The notes under the pieces are model-generated. The model was not told the origin of the DNA, ran no database searches, and saw only the letters and a program-made list of their open reading frames with translations. This document shows positions 8,619 through 18,226 of a DNA stretch of 62,601 nucleotides, piece by piece. The stretch covers positions 1 to 62,601 of the forward strand of contig JAFGFE010000024.1 in assembly GCA_016931225.1 (NCBI GenBank), given 5' to 3'. The stretch comes from Candidatus Zymogenaceae bacterium (GTDB taxonomy: Bacteria; Desulfobacterota; Zymogenia; Zymogenales; Zymogenaceae). A program made the position numbers and the translations under genes. How positions within the stretch are numbered: the first letter of the stretch is position 1; each line of letters begins with the position of its first letter.

Positions 8619-9125
8619 ATGAAACGGATCGGAGCCGCAGGCAGAAAATGGCTCAACGGAACGCATATGTTTTTTGCATCGGCATGGGTGGGGGCGGCCG
8701 TCAGCTTAACGACTCTTCGCTTGTTTTCACTGAACACCGGCGTGCAGGCCAACGGCGATATCCTCTATGCCGTGAACGCATGTATAAAGCTGATCGATGA
8801 TGCGATCATCATACCGGCGGCACTGGGGACGCTCCTGACCGGTTTTTTGATCAGCCTGTTGACTCCCTGGGGTTTTTTCACGTATCGGTGGGTGACGGTC
8901 AAGTGGGTGGTGACACTCTCGACGATTCTCTTCGGCACTTTTTTTCTCGGACCCTGGGTCAACGAGCTGACGGCGCTGGCCGATACCCTCAGGGCGGCGG
9001 CCTCGTCCGAACGGATATTTCATATCCTGCTTTTTCGCCACACCCTCTGGGGCGGCGTTCAGACCGTGATTCTCATCGCCGCGGTGTTTATCTCCGCCGT
9101 CAAGCCATGGGGCAAGAAAGGGTAA
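8619..9125 (+). CDS. Integral membrane protein (DUF2269-like)
   Basis: A 168-residue protein with four predicted membrane helices: near residues 12-30, 50-72, 80-102 and 140-160. The pattern of WLNGTHMFFASAWVGAA, then IIIPAALGTLLTGFLI, then WVTVKWVVTLS matches small DUF2269-type membrane proteins of unknown role that carry conserved His/Trp residues in the first helix. An in-frame TTG 27 codons upstream overlaps the preceding gene; ATG at 8619, preceded by ACAGGAG, is the better start. The gene converges on the helicase gene with a 46-base gap. Confidence 0.7.
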   Translation: MKRIGAAGRKWLNGTHMFFASAWVGAAVSLTTLRLFSLNTGVQANGDILYAVNACIKLIDDAIIIPAALGTLLTGFLISLLTPWGFFTYRWVTVKWVVTLSTILFGTFFLGPWVNELTALADTLRAAASSERIFHILLFRHTLWGGVQTVILIAAVFISAVKPWGKKG

Positions 9126-9171
9126 AAAGGCACCGCCGGGCCGGCGAATTGATCGATGGGGGATCTCTTTT

Positions 9172-11406
9172 TTATGATAGTATCTCGATGGGAGCGTAGC
9201 CGGTGACCACCTTCTTTATGCCGATGCCGGAAAACAACACCGTCAGCTTGTATCGATCCCCCTGGGGCTCGATCCCCTTGATGACGCCGATACCGAACTC
9301 CGGGTGCCGGATGCGCCCGCCGATTATATAACCACCCCCGCCGCCGGTATCGTCCGAGAAGTAGTCGTCGACGGTCATGTCCCGCTGGGCGTAGGATCGA
9401 TCTATCACCAGATCTCCGCCGTAACTTTTTGGAGTGCTCTCCCACGTTTCTCCGTCATCCCTCCCCCACAGGTGAGTGCCGGAAGATTCATATTTCAGGT
9501 ATGCGGGGTCGATCTCACCGATGAATCTCGATACAGCATTAAATCTCTGGGAGCCGAACACCCTCCGGCGCCGGGCCGACGTCGTGTAGAGCCTCTCCTT
9601 CGCCCTGGTCATTCCGACGTAACAGAGCCGCCGCTCCTCCTCGATATCGTCCTGGGATTCCAGGGTTCTGCTGTGGGGAAACAGCCCCTCCTCCATACCG
9701 ACCAGGAAAACCACCGGAAACTCAAGGCCCTTCGCGCTGTGTATGGTCAAGAGCGATACCCGGCCGATTCTCTCATCCATTTCATCAACGTCACTGACCA
9801 GAGCCACCTGGTCCAAAAAATCGATCAGCCCGGCCTCGGGATTTTGTTCCTCGTACTCGCTGACCGCCGTGGCGAATTCCCTCAGGTTGTCCACCCTTCC
9901 TTCCGCCTCCACCGTCCCCTGGGATCGGTAATGATCGAGAATACCGGATTCGTTTATGGCCGTCATGACCGCTTCGTACGGGCCGCCCGCCACAGACACC
10001 CGCTCGACGGCATTGAGAAACGACGCAATTCCCTGAGCCGCTTTTCCGGCTATCGTCTTTTCCGCCAAAGCCCGTTTGCACGCGCTGAACAGCCCCACGT
10101 CGGCGTCAGATGCGATACGCTCCAGCCGCTCGATGGTTTTACTCCCCACCCCCCGGGGAGGGGTGTTCACCGCCCTGAGAAAGCTGACGACATCACTCGG
10201 CGATGCGGAGAGCCTCAGGTACGCCAGGACGTCCTTTATCTCCTGACGCTCATAGAAGCGGACACCTCCCACCACCTGGTACGCTATCCGGGCGGACAAC
10301 AGGGCGTCCTCGAACAGTCTCGACTGGGCGTTTGTCCGGTAAAACACGGCGAAGTCGGCCGGATCGTATTCCTCGCCGGAGATCAGATCATCAATGGTCT
10401 CCACCACGAAGGCGGCCTCCGCGTGCTCGTCCTCCCCCTCGGCATAGACGACCGGCTCCCCCGTGTCGTTCTCGGTATAGAGGGTCTTCCCCTTTCGTCC
10501 CAGGTTCTTTTCCACCACGGAGTTCGCGGCGGCGAGGATGTTCTTCGTCGACCGGTAGTTCTGCTCGAGCTTCACCACAACGGCGCCGGGGAAATCCCGT
10601 TCGAAATCCAGGATGTTGTTGAGATCCGCCCCCCGCCAGCGGTAGATGGACTGATCGTCGTCACCCACGACACACAGGTTTCCGTGGAGGGCCGCAAGCC
10701 GCCGCACCAGCTCGTACTGGGCGGTGTTGGTGTCCTGATACTCGTCCACCAGCACGTGGAGAAACCGCTCCTGGTATCCGGCCCGCACCTCCGGGTGTTC
10801 ATCAAACAGCCTCACCGTCTGCATGATGAGATCGGAAAAGTCCATGGCGCCGGATTTTTCCAACTCGCGCTGGTATCGTGTGTAGACCTTCCCGATCCGG
10901 GCCGTCATCGGATCCCGGGCCTGATCGAGAAACGCGATGGGTGTAACCAGCTTGTTTTTCGCCTGCTCGATGTAGTAGCCTGCGAGCTGGTGGCTGAGGA
11001 ACTTTTCGTTGATCTCCAGCTCCTTCAGGCACCGGCGCAACAGGGAGCGGCGGTCGGCGTCGTCGAAGATCACGAAATCAGGGTTGACCCCGAGGATGTT
11101 CGCCTCAATCCTGAGAACCCTCAGACAGAAGGAGTGGAAGGTCGAAAGCCACATCCCTCCCGATCGATCGGGCACAAGACTCAGCACCCGCTCTTTCATC
11201 TCCCGGGCCGCCTTGTTGGTAAAGGTGACGGCCAGTATGCGGTCGGAAGGTGTGCCGTTTTCGATTAGATAGGCGATGCGGTGGGTCAGTACCCTGGTCT
11301 TGCCGCTGCCGGCCCCGGCCAGTATTAAAATAGGGCCGCCGGGCATGGTCACCACCCGCCTCTGGGTTTCGTTGAGATGTGAAAGAATACGCTCTGAGTG
11401 TGTCAC
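9172..11406 (-). CDS. pcrA: ATP-dependent DNA helicase UvrD/PcrA
   Basis: A 744-residue superfamily 1 helicase that unwinds DNA 3' to 5' in excision repair and replication-fork maintenance. Motifs in order: LNETQRRVV (Q motif), LAGAGSGKT (Walker A), TFTNKAAREMKER, LVDEYQDTN (Walker B), GDDDQSIYRWRGA, NYRSTKNIL, TIHSAKGLEFPVVF and YVGMTRAKERLY. The C-terminus has the GGRIRHPEFGIGVI segment typical of PcrA-type proteins, which is why I use pcrA; uvrD would be equally acceptable. Full length for the family. It is the last gene of the glmU-glmS-ktrB-ktrA-pcrA minus-strand run, 59 bases after ktrA. Confidence 0.95.
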   Translation of the reverse strand: MTHSERILSHLNETQRRVVTMPGGPILILAGAGSGKTRVLTHRIAYLIENGTPSDRILAVTFTNKAAREMKERVLSLVPDRSGGMWLSTFHSFCLRVLRIEANILGVNPDFVIFDDADRRSLLRRCLKELEINEKFLSHQLAGYYIEQAKNKLVTPIAFLDQARDPMTARIGKVYTRYQRELEKSGAMDFSDLIMQTVRLFDEHPEVRAGYQERFLHVLVDEYQDTNTAQYELVRRLAALHGNLCVVGDDDQSIYRWRGADLNNILDFERDFPGAVVVKLEQNYRSTKNILAAANSVVEKNLGRKGKTLYTENDTGEPVVYAEGEDEHAEAAFVVETIDDLISGEEYDPADFAVFYRTNAQSRLFEDALLSARIAYQVVGGVRFYERQEIKDVLAYLRLSASPSDVVSFLRAVNTPPRGVGSKTIERLERIASDADVGLFSACKRALAEKTIAGKAAQGIASFLNAVERVSVAGGPYEAVMTAINESGILDHYRSQGTVEAEGRVDNLREFATAVSEYEEQNPEAGLIDFLDQVALVSDVDEMDERIGRVSLLTIHSAKGLEFPVVFLVGMEEGLFPHSRTLESQDDIEEERRLCYVGMTRAKERLYTTSARRRRVFGSQRFNAVSRFIGEIDPAYLKYESSGTHLWGRDDGETWESTPKSYGGDLVIDRSYAQRDMTVDDYFSDDTGGGGGYIIGGRIRHPEFGIGVIKGIEPQGDRYKLTVLFSGIGIKKVVTGYAPIEILS

Positions 11407-11465
11407 GATGGTATGATGTCCGCCGTCCGGAAAGGACGGTGTGTGTTGAATGAATTGAGAGTGGG

Positions 11466-12119
11466 CTACAGGTTTTTCAGCTTGTCGAGGTCCTGGTCGC
11501 GGCCCAGAATGACCATGATGTCGCTGTCCTTTAGAACGAAATCCGCCTCGGGGTTGAGCACCAGGCGTTCGGGCACCAGCTCCTTGATGGCGATGACATT
11601 GATGTCAAAGCGCTTCCTCAGGTTGAGTTCCAAAAGGCTCTTTCCCGTAAAGGCCTGGGGAACCGATGTTTCCTGGATACTGTATCCCTCCGATACCGGG
11701 AGATAGTCCAGGACGTTGGGCCGGGAGAGGTTATGGGCGACTCGATGGGCCATGTCCTTCTCCACATGGATAACCTCGGTCACGCCGAGGCGCTTGAGGA
11801 TCTTCCCGTGGTCCTCGCTGATGGCCTTGACCCATATCTCCTTCAATCCCAGCTCCTTCAGGTGCAGAGAGACGAGGATAGACGCATCCATCTTTTCGCC
11901 GAGGCTCACGATCGCCACGTCGGCGTCCTCCACCCCCAGGGCCGTCAGGTTCGCCGACACGGTGGCGTCGGTCACCACCGCCTGGCTGGAATGATCCTGG
12001 ATGCGCTGGATGACCTCCTTGTCCATGTCGATGGCCGTCACCTCCTGCCCCAGCTGGTACAGGGTCTTGGCGACGTTGAAGCCGAACTTCCCAAGACCGA
12101 TCACCACGAAACTTCTCAT
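11466..12119 (-). CDS. ktrA: K+ uptake regulatory subunit KtrA (TrkA family)
   Basis: A 217-residue cytoplasmic subunit that gates the KtrB potassium channel in response to nucleotides. Residues 1-130 form an RCK_N Rossmann domain (VIGLGKFGFNVA dinucleotide motif, acidic D31/D33 after the second strand, DATVSANLTALGVEDADVAIV). Residues about 140-217 form an RCK_C domain (TGKSLLELNLRKRF, ADFVLKDSDIMVILGR). Size and layout fit KtrA rather than the double-domain TrkA. It directly follows ktrB, 9 bases apart, so the two are co-transcribed. Confidence 0.93.
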   Translation of the reverse strand: MRSFVVIGLGKFGFNVAKTLYQLGQEVTAIDMDKEVIQRIQDHSSQAVVTDATVSANLTALGVEDADVAIVSLGEKMDASILVSLHLKELGLKEIWVKAISEDHGKILKRLGVTEVIHVEKDMAHRVAHNLSRPNVLDYLPVSEGYSIQETSVPQAFTGKSLLELNLRKRFDINVIAIKELVPERLVLNPEADFVLKDSDIMVILGRDQDLDKLKNL

Positions 12120-12128
12120 ACGTCTCTC

Positions 12129-13490
12129 CTATCCCACCAGTATGTTTTCCTCGGCATACACATAATCGGCCGTGTGCGCCCTCCGTTTCAGGGCCATCAG
12201 CACCGTCAGAGGCCCCAGGCGCCCTACGAACATGGTCAGGGCGATGAACGCCTTGTTGATCGTCGTCAGGTACGGGGTAATTCCCGTGGAAAGACCCACC
12301 GTTCCGAACGCCGATATCACCTCGAATAAGGAGGCGACGAAATAATCCCGCTCCATGAACACCCCGGTTCCCTGCCGCACCTCCGAGACGAGGATGCACA
12401 TGGTGACCACCATCACCAGGGCCATGGATGTTGCCAGGATGGCCTGGGCCTGAGATATGGTCTCCTCCGGTATGGTGCGACGAAAGGCGAAGACGTGATC
12501 CTGTCCCTTGTATCGCGATATAATCAGGAACCAGATCACCGCCAGGGTGCTGGTCTTGACCCCTCCCCCCGTGGAGCCGGGAGAGGCGCCGATGAACATC
12601 AGAATGATGAGGGCGAAGATCGTTGGATTCGCCAGCTCCGAGACCCGGATGGTGTTAAAGCCGGCGGTTCGGGCGGTGACGGACATGAACAGCGAATCCA
12701 TGATCGACGGGATCAAACCCTCGCTTTCGAGGGTATTGTATTTCTCGAAGACGAATACCAGCGCCGCACCCGCCACGATGAGCAACAGGGAGGTGAGCAG
12801 AACCATCTTTGAATGAATCGTAACACGATGCGCCCGTTTCATGCGGATATACTGCATCACGTCGTCGATTACGAAAAAGCCGAGCCCGCCCGTAACAATG
12901 AGCACCATCAGCGTCCCGGTGGCCAGGTAGTCGGTCCTGAGCCCTTCGAAGCTGGTGCTCATGAGGGAAAAACCGGCGTTGCAGAATCCGGAAATTGAAT
13001 GAAACAGCGCATAGAATATCGCCTGTGGGAAATCACCGTCGGTCACGGACAGCATGGGGACGAACAGAAACAGCGCCCCCAAAAGCTCCACGGCCAGGGT
13101 GAAGGAAACAATGGTGCGAAACACCCCCCAGGCGTCCAGCGCCGCATGGGGCGTCATCAGGGCGGAAAACATCGACTTCTGTCCCACGCTTGCGCGCCCC
13201 ATAAACACCATCGCAAACAACACCGAGAAAAACACGATCCCTATGCCGCCCAACTGGAACATCGCCAATATCACCACCTGGCCGACCAGGGTAAAATCGG
13301 TTCCGGTGTCCAGCACCGTCAGGCCGGTCACGCACACGGCGCTGGTGGCGGTAAACAGGGCGTCGATGAAAGAGATGTGTCCCGCCGTCGTGAAGGGAGG
13401 TAACAGAAGCACAAACGTCCCCGTCAGGATGGTCAGGATAAACCCCGACAGCATCAGGCGGGAGGGATTTGTTTTGTAATAAATGATCAT
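12129..13490 (-). CDS. ktrB: K+ transporter channel subunit KtrB
   Basis: A 453-residue membrane protein of the Trk/Ktr/HKT superfamily, with four repeated helix-loop-helix units that form a K+ path. Visible filter-loop segments include TSAVCVTGLTVLDTG, SGFCNAGFSLM, TARTAGFNT and SAFGTVGLSTG, each with the single conserved Gly. The end of the protein (GRLGPLTVLMAL) is typical. Its ATG begins immediately after the glmS stop codon with no gap, so translation is probably coupled to glmS. Together with ktrA it forms a complete sodium-dependent K+ uptake system. Confidence 0.94.
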   Translation of the reverse strand: MIIYYKTNPSRLMLSGFILTILTGTFVLLLPPFTTAGHISFIDALFTATSAVCVTGLTVLDTGTDFTLVGQVVILAMFQLGGIGIVFFSVLFAMVFMGRASVGQKSMFSALMTPHAALDAWGVFRTIVSFTLAVELLGALFLFVPMLSVTDGDFPQAIFYALFHSISGFCNAGFSLMSTSFEGLRTDYLATGTLMVLIVTGGLGFFVIDDVMQYIRMKRAHRVTIHSKMVLLTSLLLIVAGAALVFVFEKYNTLESEGLIPSIMDSLFMSVTARTAGFNTIRVSELANPTIFALIILMFIGASPGSTGGGVKTSTLAVIWFLIISRYKGQDHVFAFRRTIPEETISQAQAILATSMALVMVVTMCILVSEVRQGTGVFMERDYFVASLFEVISAFGTVGLSTGITPYLTTINKAFIALTMFVGRLGPLTVLMALKRRAHTADYVYAEENILVG

Positions 13491-15335
13491 CTACTCTACG
13501 GTGACGCTCTTGGCGAGATTCCGCGGCTGATCCACATCGGTCCCCTTGAGATCCGCAACATGATAGGCAAGAAGCTGCAGAGGAATCGCCAGCACGATGG
13601 GCGTCAACATCGGATCGGTCTCGGGTATGTAGATGATATCGTCCGACAGCACTTCATCGCCCTTCATCCGTATTCGGTCGTCTCCGGTATTGGCGATGGA
13701 GATTACCATACCGTCCCTGGCCTTGACCTCCTCAATATTGGCCAGGACCTTGTCATAGGTGCTGTTCCTGGTGATCAGAACCACCACCGGCATCTCCTCG
13801 TCGATCAGGGCGATGGGACCGTGTTTCATCTCGCCGGCGGGGTACCCCTCGGCATGGATATATGAAATCTCCTTCAGCTTCAGCGCTCCCTCCAGAGCGA
13901 GGGGATAGTTAACGTTTCGTCCCAGATAGAGAAAATTCCTGGCGTTCATATACTTCCTGGCGGTATCCCGGATGGTGTCGCTGTCCGACAGAACCTTCTC
14001 GACATATCCGGGCACCTTGATCAACTCCAAAATCCGCTCCCGCAACTGGTTCTGGTTGAGCCTCCCCAGCACCTGGGCGAAATAGAGGCTCATCAGATAC
14101 AAGGACACAAGCTGAGTGGTGAACGCCTTGGTGGAAGCAACACCGATTTCCGGTCCGGCGTGGGTATAGATAACGCCGTCGGCCATCCGGGCGGCGCTGG
14201 ACTCCACCGCGTTGCAGATGGTCATCAGATAGCATCCCTTCTCCCTCGCCTCCCGCATCGCCGCCAGTGTATCGGTGGTCTCCCCGGACTGGGTGATGGA
14301 AACCAGAAGCGTTTTCTGTCCAACGATGGGATCACGATAGCGGAACTCGCTGCCCAGCTCAATATCCGTTGGTATCCTGAGCATCTGTTCCATAATGAAT
14401 TTGCCCACCAGTCCCGCATGCCACGAGGTCCCGCAGGCCACGATCATGATCTTCTCGATATCTTTTATCTGGTCGTTGGAGAGACCAATCTCCGGCAGGA
14501 TCACCTCGCCGCGCTCCTCGGAAATCCGTCCCCGAATCGTATCGATGATGCCCTGGGGCTGCTCGAAGATCTCCTTGAGCATGAAGTGCTTGTATCCCCC
14601 CTTCTCGGCCATGACCGGGCTCCAGTCGATACGGCGGGGGCTCTTCTCCTTGACGTCGCCGTTGAGATCGGTAATGGTAATTGCGTTGTCCCGGTACTGA
14701 ACCACTTCGCCGTCATCGAGGAAGATGAAATCCCTGGTGTGACTGATGAGGGCGGGCACGTCGGACGCGATGAAAAACTCACCGTCGGAGAGGCCCACCA
14801 CCAGGGGGCTCTCGTTGCGTGCGCCTATCAGCGTGTCCGGCTCGTCCTCGTTGAGAATTCCAAGGGCGTAGGATCCCTCGATCATCTTCAACGCGTTTAT
14901 CACGGCAATGCGAAAATCGTCTCCCTTCTGGATGAAGCGATATATCAGGTGAGTGATGACCTCGGTATCGGTTTCGGAGGAGAAGACGTGTCCCTCGTCC
15001 AGCAGGAGCTCCTTGAGCTGCAGGTAGTTTTCAATAATGCCGTTGTGAACCACGACGACCGGCCCGGCCTTGTGAGGATGGGCGTTTTCGTCCGACGGCT
15101 TTCCGTGGGTCGCCCAACGGGTGTGCCCGATGCCGACGTTCCCATCGAAGGAATTGGCGGACACCATATCTTCCAGTACGGCCAGCTTCCCCTTGCTGCG
15201 GGTGATTTTCACCTCTCCACCATCGACGACGGCGATACCCGCCGAATCATACCCTCGATATTCCAGCCGCTTCAAACCGTCCAAAAGCAGCCTCGTCACC
15301 TTCTTGGGACCTATATAGCCAACAATGCCGCACAT
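13491..15335 (-). CDS. glmS: Glucosamine-fructose-6-phosphate aminotransferase (isomerizing)
   Basis: A 614-residue cytoplasmic enzyme making glucosamine-6-phosphate from fructose-6-phosphate and glutamine, the first step to UDP-GlcNAc. The N-terminal glutaminase domain starts MCGIVGYIG with nucleophile Cys2 (after Met removal), with GHTRWATHG further on. Two SIS domains follow ([16 protein letters not shown], then [19 protein letters not shown]), ending with KSVTVE as usual. I place the start at 15335: the MCG start is fixed by the mechanism, and GGAG lies just upstream, so an ATG 15 codons earlier is not used. The gene lies between the standalone glmU-type gene and ktrB. No glmS ribozyme is recognisable upstream. 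Confidence 0.96.
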   Translation of the reverse strand: MCGIVGYIGPKKVTRLLLDGLKRLEYRGYDSAGIAVVDGGEVKITRSKGKLAVLEDMVSANSFDGNVGIGHTRWATHGKPSDENAHPHKAGPVVVVHNGIIENYLQLKELLLDEGHVFSSETDTEVITHLIYRFIQKGDDFRIAVINALKMIEGSYALGILNEDEPDTLIGARNESPLVVGLSDGEFFIASDVPALISHTRDFIFLDDGEVVQYRDNAITITDLNGDVKEKSPRRIDWSPVMAEKGGYKHFMLKEIFEQPQGIIDTIRGRISEERGEVILPEIGLSNDQIKDIEKIMIVACGTSWHAGLVGKFIMEQMLRIPTDIELGSEFRYRDPIVGQKTLLVSITQSGETTDTLAAMREAREKGCYLMTICNAVESSAARMADGVIYTHAGPEIGVASTKAFTTQLVSLYLMSLYFAQVLGRLNQNQLRERILELIKVPGYVEKVLSDSDTIRDTARKYMNARNFLYLGRNVNYPLALEGALKLKEISYIHAEGYPAGEMKHGPIALIDEEMPVVVLITRNSTYDKVLANIEEVKARDGMVISIANTGDDRIRMKGDEVLSDDIIYIPETDPMLTPIVLAIPLQLLAYHVADLKGTDVDQPRNLAKSVTVE

Positions 15336-15379
15336 CGTCTGCGCTCCATTATGAATGAAAAAACATATTCCACAATCCA

Positions 15380-15690
15380 CCGGCAGTGCCGGCCCACTTT
15401 ATAGCGGCGGGCCAAAGCGTATGGGCAAAAAGAAATGGTACGGGAGCCGTGGGCTTGTTGCATTGTTGCCGCATTGCCGCTGTGTATCCCCCATCCTTGT
15501 CTCCACCCCTGTCATCACGTTTCACTGCTATATTGACCGCAGGCATCGCCTGCCCACCACTACCCCGGCGGCCGACCCTGTCGGTCCATTATATCGACAG
15601 TCGGCACTGCCGACCCACCACTATAACGGCCGCAGGCACCGCCTGCTCACCACTATATTGGCGTCCTACCCTGTCGGCCCACCCCCACTT
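15380..15690. repeat. Intergenic repeat cluster, copy A
   Basis: This stretch between glmU-type and glmS genes contains four short hairpins: 15380-15392 (CCGGCAGTGCCGG), 15539-15553, 15600-15614 (GTCGGCACTGCCGAC) and 15632-15646. They are joined by CCACCACTATA-type linkers, plus a segment GGGCTTGTTGCATTGTTG near 15450 followed by TGTGTATCCCCCATCC. All these pieces recur in copies B to E. The block ends two bases from the stop codon of the glmU-type gene. Confidence 0.8.
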
Positions 15691-15691
15691 A

Positions 15692-16411
15692 TTATGTGTC
15701 TTTTTTCCCTTTTCGTGAACGAACCCCCCGCTCTGGGTAGTTCGTCTGCCGCGATCGGGATACCGCCAGGGCGTTCGGCTCCACATTCCTGGTGATGGTC
15801 GAGCCGGCGCCGATGAGGACGTCATTCCCGATCGTCACCGGGGCGACGAGCTGGGTATCGGAACCGATAAAGACGCGATCGCCGATGACGGTTTTGTGTT
15901 TGTTGACACCGTCGTAATTGCAGGTAATGGTTCCCGCCCCCACGTTCACGTCTCTTCCGATCTCCGAATCCCCGATGTAGCTCAAATGGTTGACCTTTGA
16001 GCCCTGTTCTATTTTTGACTTCTTCGTCTCGACAAAGTTCCCGATCTTCACCCCATCGGCCAGTTCCGTGCCCGGTCTCAGGTGGGCGAAGGGCCCGATG
16101 GCGACGTGGTCGCCGATGGTGGACTCGGTGATGTAGCAGCACATCTTCACCGTCACCCCGTCACCCAGCATTGCATCCCGAATCATCACATTGGCCTCGA
16201 TGACACAACCGCTCCCAATGCTCACCTCCCCCTCGATATAAACATCCGGATAGATCAGCGTGTCGGCGCCGATGGATGCACCGCCCGTGATATACACCCG
16301 ATTCGGATCGATGAAGCGAACTCCCTCACGCTTAAGGCGCTCTATGGTCTTTTCACGGTCTTCAAACGGGTCGTGTGGTTTTTCCTGTCTTTTTTTATCT
16401 CCCGGTGTCAT
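15692..16411 (-). CDS. Standalone glucosamine-1-phosphate acetyltransferase (GlmU C-terminal domain)
   Basis: A 239-residue left-handed beta-helix acetyltransferase corresponding only to the C-terminal half of GlmU, which acetylates GlcN-1-P with acetyl-CoA. Residues 1-35 are a charged linker; hexapeptide repeats run from about 40 to 215. Landmark GlmU segments are present: [12 protein letters not shown] (catalytic His), [33 protein letters not shown], and LAVSRSRQ at the end. The N-terminal uridylyltransferase domain of bifunctional GlmU is absent and there is no coding remnant of it upstream. A separate uridylyltransferase would be needed elsewhere. The pairing with glmS supports a UDP-GlcNAc role. 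The Arg/Lys-rich C-terminal tail borders the repeat cluster. Confidence 0.88.
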   Translation of the reverse strand: MTPGDKKRQEKPHDPFEDREKTIERLKREGVRFIDPNRVYITGGASIGADTLIYPDVYIEGEVSIGSGCVIEANVMIRDAMLGDGVTVKMCCYITESTIGDHVAIGPFAHLRPGTELADGVKIGNFVETKKSKIEQGSKVNHLSYIGDSEIGRDVNVGAGTITCNYDGVNKHKTVIGDRVFIGSDTQLVAPVTIGNDVLIGAGSTITRNVEPNALAVSRSRQTNYPERGVRSRKGKKDT

Positions 16412-17226
16412 ATATATTCCTTGAATATTTCCGACAGTATCCGGCCGTCAGGAGCCGACTTCTCAGATAGTGGTAGACCAGCAGGGCTGGCTGTCAATAG
16501 AGTGATGGAACAGAGCGCTTGGGGCGGGAAGAATTCTCATGTAATCCGCGGGCTTGTTGCATTGTTGCGAAATTATCGCTGTGTATCCCCCATCCTTGTC
16601 TCCGACCCTGTCGTTTCACTCCACCACCACAACGGCCGCAGGCACCTCCGACCCACCATATAAAAAAGGGCCGTATATATGCGCCGCAGCGTAAGTCGTA
16701 TATCCAAACTCCGCTGGGGACAGGCCCGTTCCAACTGGTTATACTATCTCTGAAACGGATGGAAAGTCAAGAACTCTTTTTCCGGTGGGCGTCGGAACAG
16801 GGGACAGACACGGTCCGCTCAAAAAAAAATACGGATATACGGGAGAAAAAGCACGGGAGCAATGTGTGGCGTTGAAGGAAGGCATAATGCCCTCATGTGC
16901 TGCGGGTATCGTTATCTGACGGCGGATCGCAGGATGTTTTTTATAGGGCATGTTTCCACGACACCGATGATGCTTCGGGCTTGTAATCGTTTTCCGCGAA
17001 GAACGACTCACCATGTGTCATGATGTTTTTCAGGATTAATTCCCCTCCCCCTCTCAAGGAAGCGGGATCCCCAGCTTCGCCGGACAGGCTGAACCGGTTA
17101 GACAGATTGGACGGACGGATACGACAATCGGGATGATTCATATCTTCGAGATTGTTGTACACTATTCTCACAGCCTGTCCAGCTCAGCTGGGATTTTACT
17201 GCATACTATTCTGTACGATTCCCTCC
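16412..17226. other. Long intergenic region upstream of the glmU-type gene
   Basis: About 815 bases with no credible gene. The part nearest the glmU-type gene must carry its promoter. Repeat copy B occupies about 16515-16665. The remainder has a purine-rich stretch with an A9 run near 16827 and AT-richer sequence towards the cytochrome b gene. The short minus-strand frames here match nothing I know. Confidence 0.5.
16515..16665. repeat. Intergenic repeat, copy B
   Basis: Shares with copy A the block GGGCTTGTTGCATTGTTGC and, after a variable ten bases, CGCTGTGTATCCCCCATCC, then GTTTCACT and a CCACCACNACAACGGCCGC linker. Its hairpin (about 16638) is decayed on the right arm. It also has the TTGGGGCGGGAAGAA piece at its left, which is found again at about 23117 and, inverted, near 27822. 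Confidence 0.75.
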
Positions 17227-17877
17227 CTATTCTTTTACCTCCACCAGCTCCCGCTCTACCCACAGCGGTGATGCCTCTTTCGCCTTCTCGTATGGTATTC
17301 TCCCATCGAGAAACATCGATTTGAAATCATCAAACATATAGATCCCAAGAAAGACGTGCACCAGCAGGAACAGAATCAATCCCCATCCGACAATAAGGTG
17401 GAGATGACCGAACCACAGAGTCAGACCCCGGGGCAAAACGTGCGGAAGCGCCCATAATCCCCATCCCGTCCAGAGCAACAACGCACCTCCGATGATGACG
17501 CACACCCCGAAGAGCTTTTGCCCGGAGTTATATTTCTCCATGGGGGGAACCTCGACTTTTTTCCTCAGAATGAATTTCTGCGGATAGCCGCCGAGCACCG
17601 CAAACCATTTCAAATCGTTTTTGTTTACGGCGAAAACCCTCTTGATAAACAACGCCACCTTGTCAAACCCGATGAGGAGATACCCGATGACATCGATCGT
17701 CAGAATAACGCCGAGGACGACATGTATCTTCATCCAGGTATTCATGGCCTGTTCACCGAAGGGGTCGAAAAAAAGCACAAGGCCGGAAAGTGCAAGAACC
17801 ACGAAACTCGGCGCCAATACATAATGAAACATCCGTACGGCCGTTGAGTGCTTCAATATCCATTCATTTTCGCCCAT
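17227..17877 (-). CDS. Hydrogenase-associated cytochrome b subunit
   Basis: A 216-residue membrane protein with four helices (about residues 20-40, 50-70, 122-145, 160-185) and membrane His residues suited to bind two b hemes: FHYVL in helix 1, MKIHVVLG in helix 2, FGHLHLIVGW and LLVHVFLGIYMF in helix 4. It resembles the cytochrome b561/formate dehydrogenase gamma group. It follows the hydrogenase small subunit by 14 bases, so it likely carries electrons between the periplasmic [FeFe] hydrogenase and membrane quinones. That coupling is inferred from position. Confidence 0.82.
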   Translation of the reverse strand: MGENEWILKHSTAVRMFHYVLAPSFVVLALSGLVLFFDPFGEQAMNTWMKIHVVLGVILTIDVIGYLLIGFDKVALFIKRVFAVNKNDLKWFAVLGGYPQKFILRKKVEVPPMEKYNSGQKLFGVCVIIGGALLLWTGWGLWALPHVLPRGLTLWFGHLHLIVGWGLILFLLVHVFLGIYMFDDFKSMFLDGRIPYEKAKEASPLWVERELVEVKE

Positions 17878-17891
17878 AGGACATACTCCTT

Positions 17892-18212
17892 TTACATGTG
17901 TCTTCTATTGACGTACGTCGTATGGAACAACTCCTCGGAGACCTCGCTCAAGGGGTGTCCCGCGAATTTCTCATACATCTGCATAACTGATGCATTGTCG
18001 TGGCTGACTCTCACCGAAGCATTATTGTCGTCCAAATAGAGTCCCTTCGCCCGTGCCCTGATATATGCCGTCCTCCGCTTTACCGCGGCCCTCGTCCAGA
18101 TTGCGGGAACTGCCAGGGCGGCGGTCACCACTCCGCCTATGGCAAAAAACTGCCGGCGGGACACCACAAACGGGCTGTCTATGTAGGTATACTGCTTGTC
18201 CTTCTTTTTCAT
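17892..18212 (-). CDS. hydB: Periplasmic [FeFe] hydrogenase small subunit
   Basis: A 106-residue protein with a Tat signal: SRRQFF at residues 18-23 followed by a hydrophobic stretch (AIGGVVTAALAVPAI). The mature part is the iron-hydrogenase small-subunit domain (RAKGLYLDDNN, MYEKFAGHPLSEVSEELFHT). In periplasmic enzymes of the Desulfovibrio type this chain wraps around the large subunit and its Tat signal exports the complex. It lies 14 bases after hydA. The symbol follows common usage for that enzyme. Confidence 0.9.
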   Translation of the reverse strand: MKKKDKQYTYIDSPFVVSRRQFFAIGGVVTAALAVPAIWTRAAVKRRTAYIRARAKGLYLDDNNASVRVSHDNASVMQMYEKFAGHPLSEVSEELFHTTYVNRRHM

Positions 18213-18226
18213 TTCCTCTTCTTCTC

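Noticed and set aside
9304-11268. 654-codon open frame opposite the helicase gene
   Set aside because: Antisense to a full-length UvrD/PcrA; residue content is His/Arg/Pro-rich without any motif. A by-product of GC-rich codon use.
14160-15404. 414-codon frame opposite glmS
   Set aside because: Shadow of GlmS, whose motifs are intact on the other strand.
15336-15691. glmS ribozyme upstream of glmS
   Set aside because: The region is made of the intergenic repeats; no ribozyme core could be recognised.
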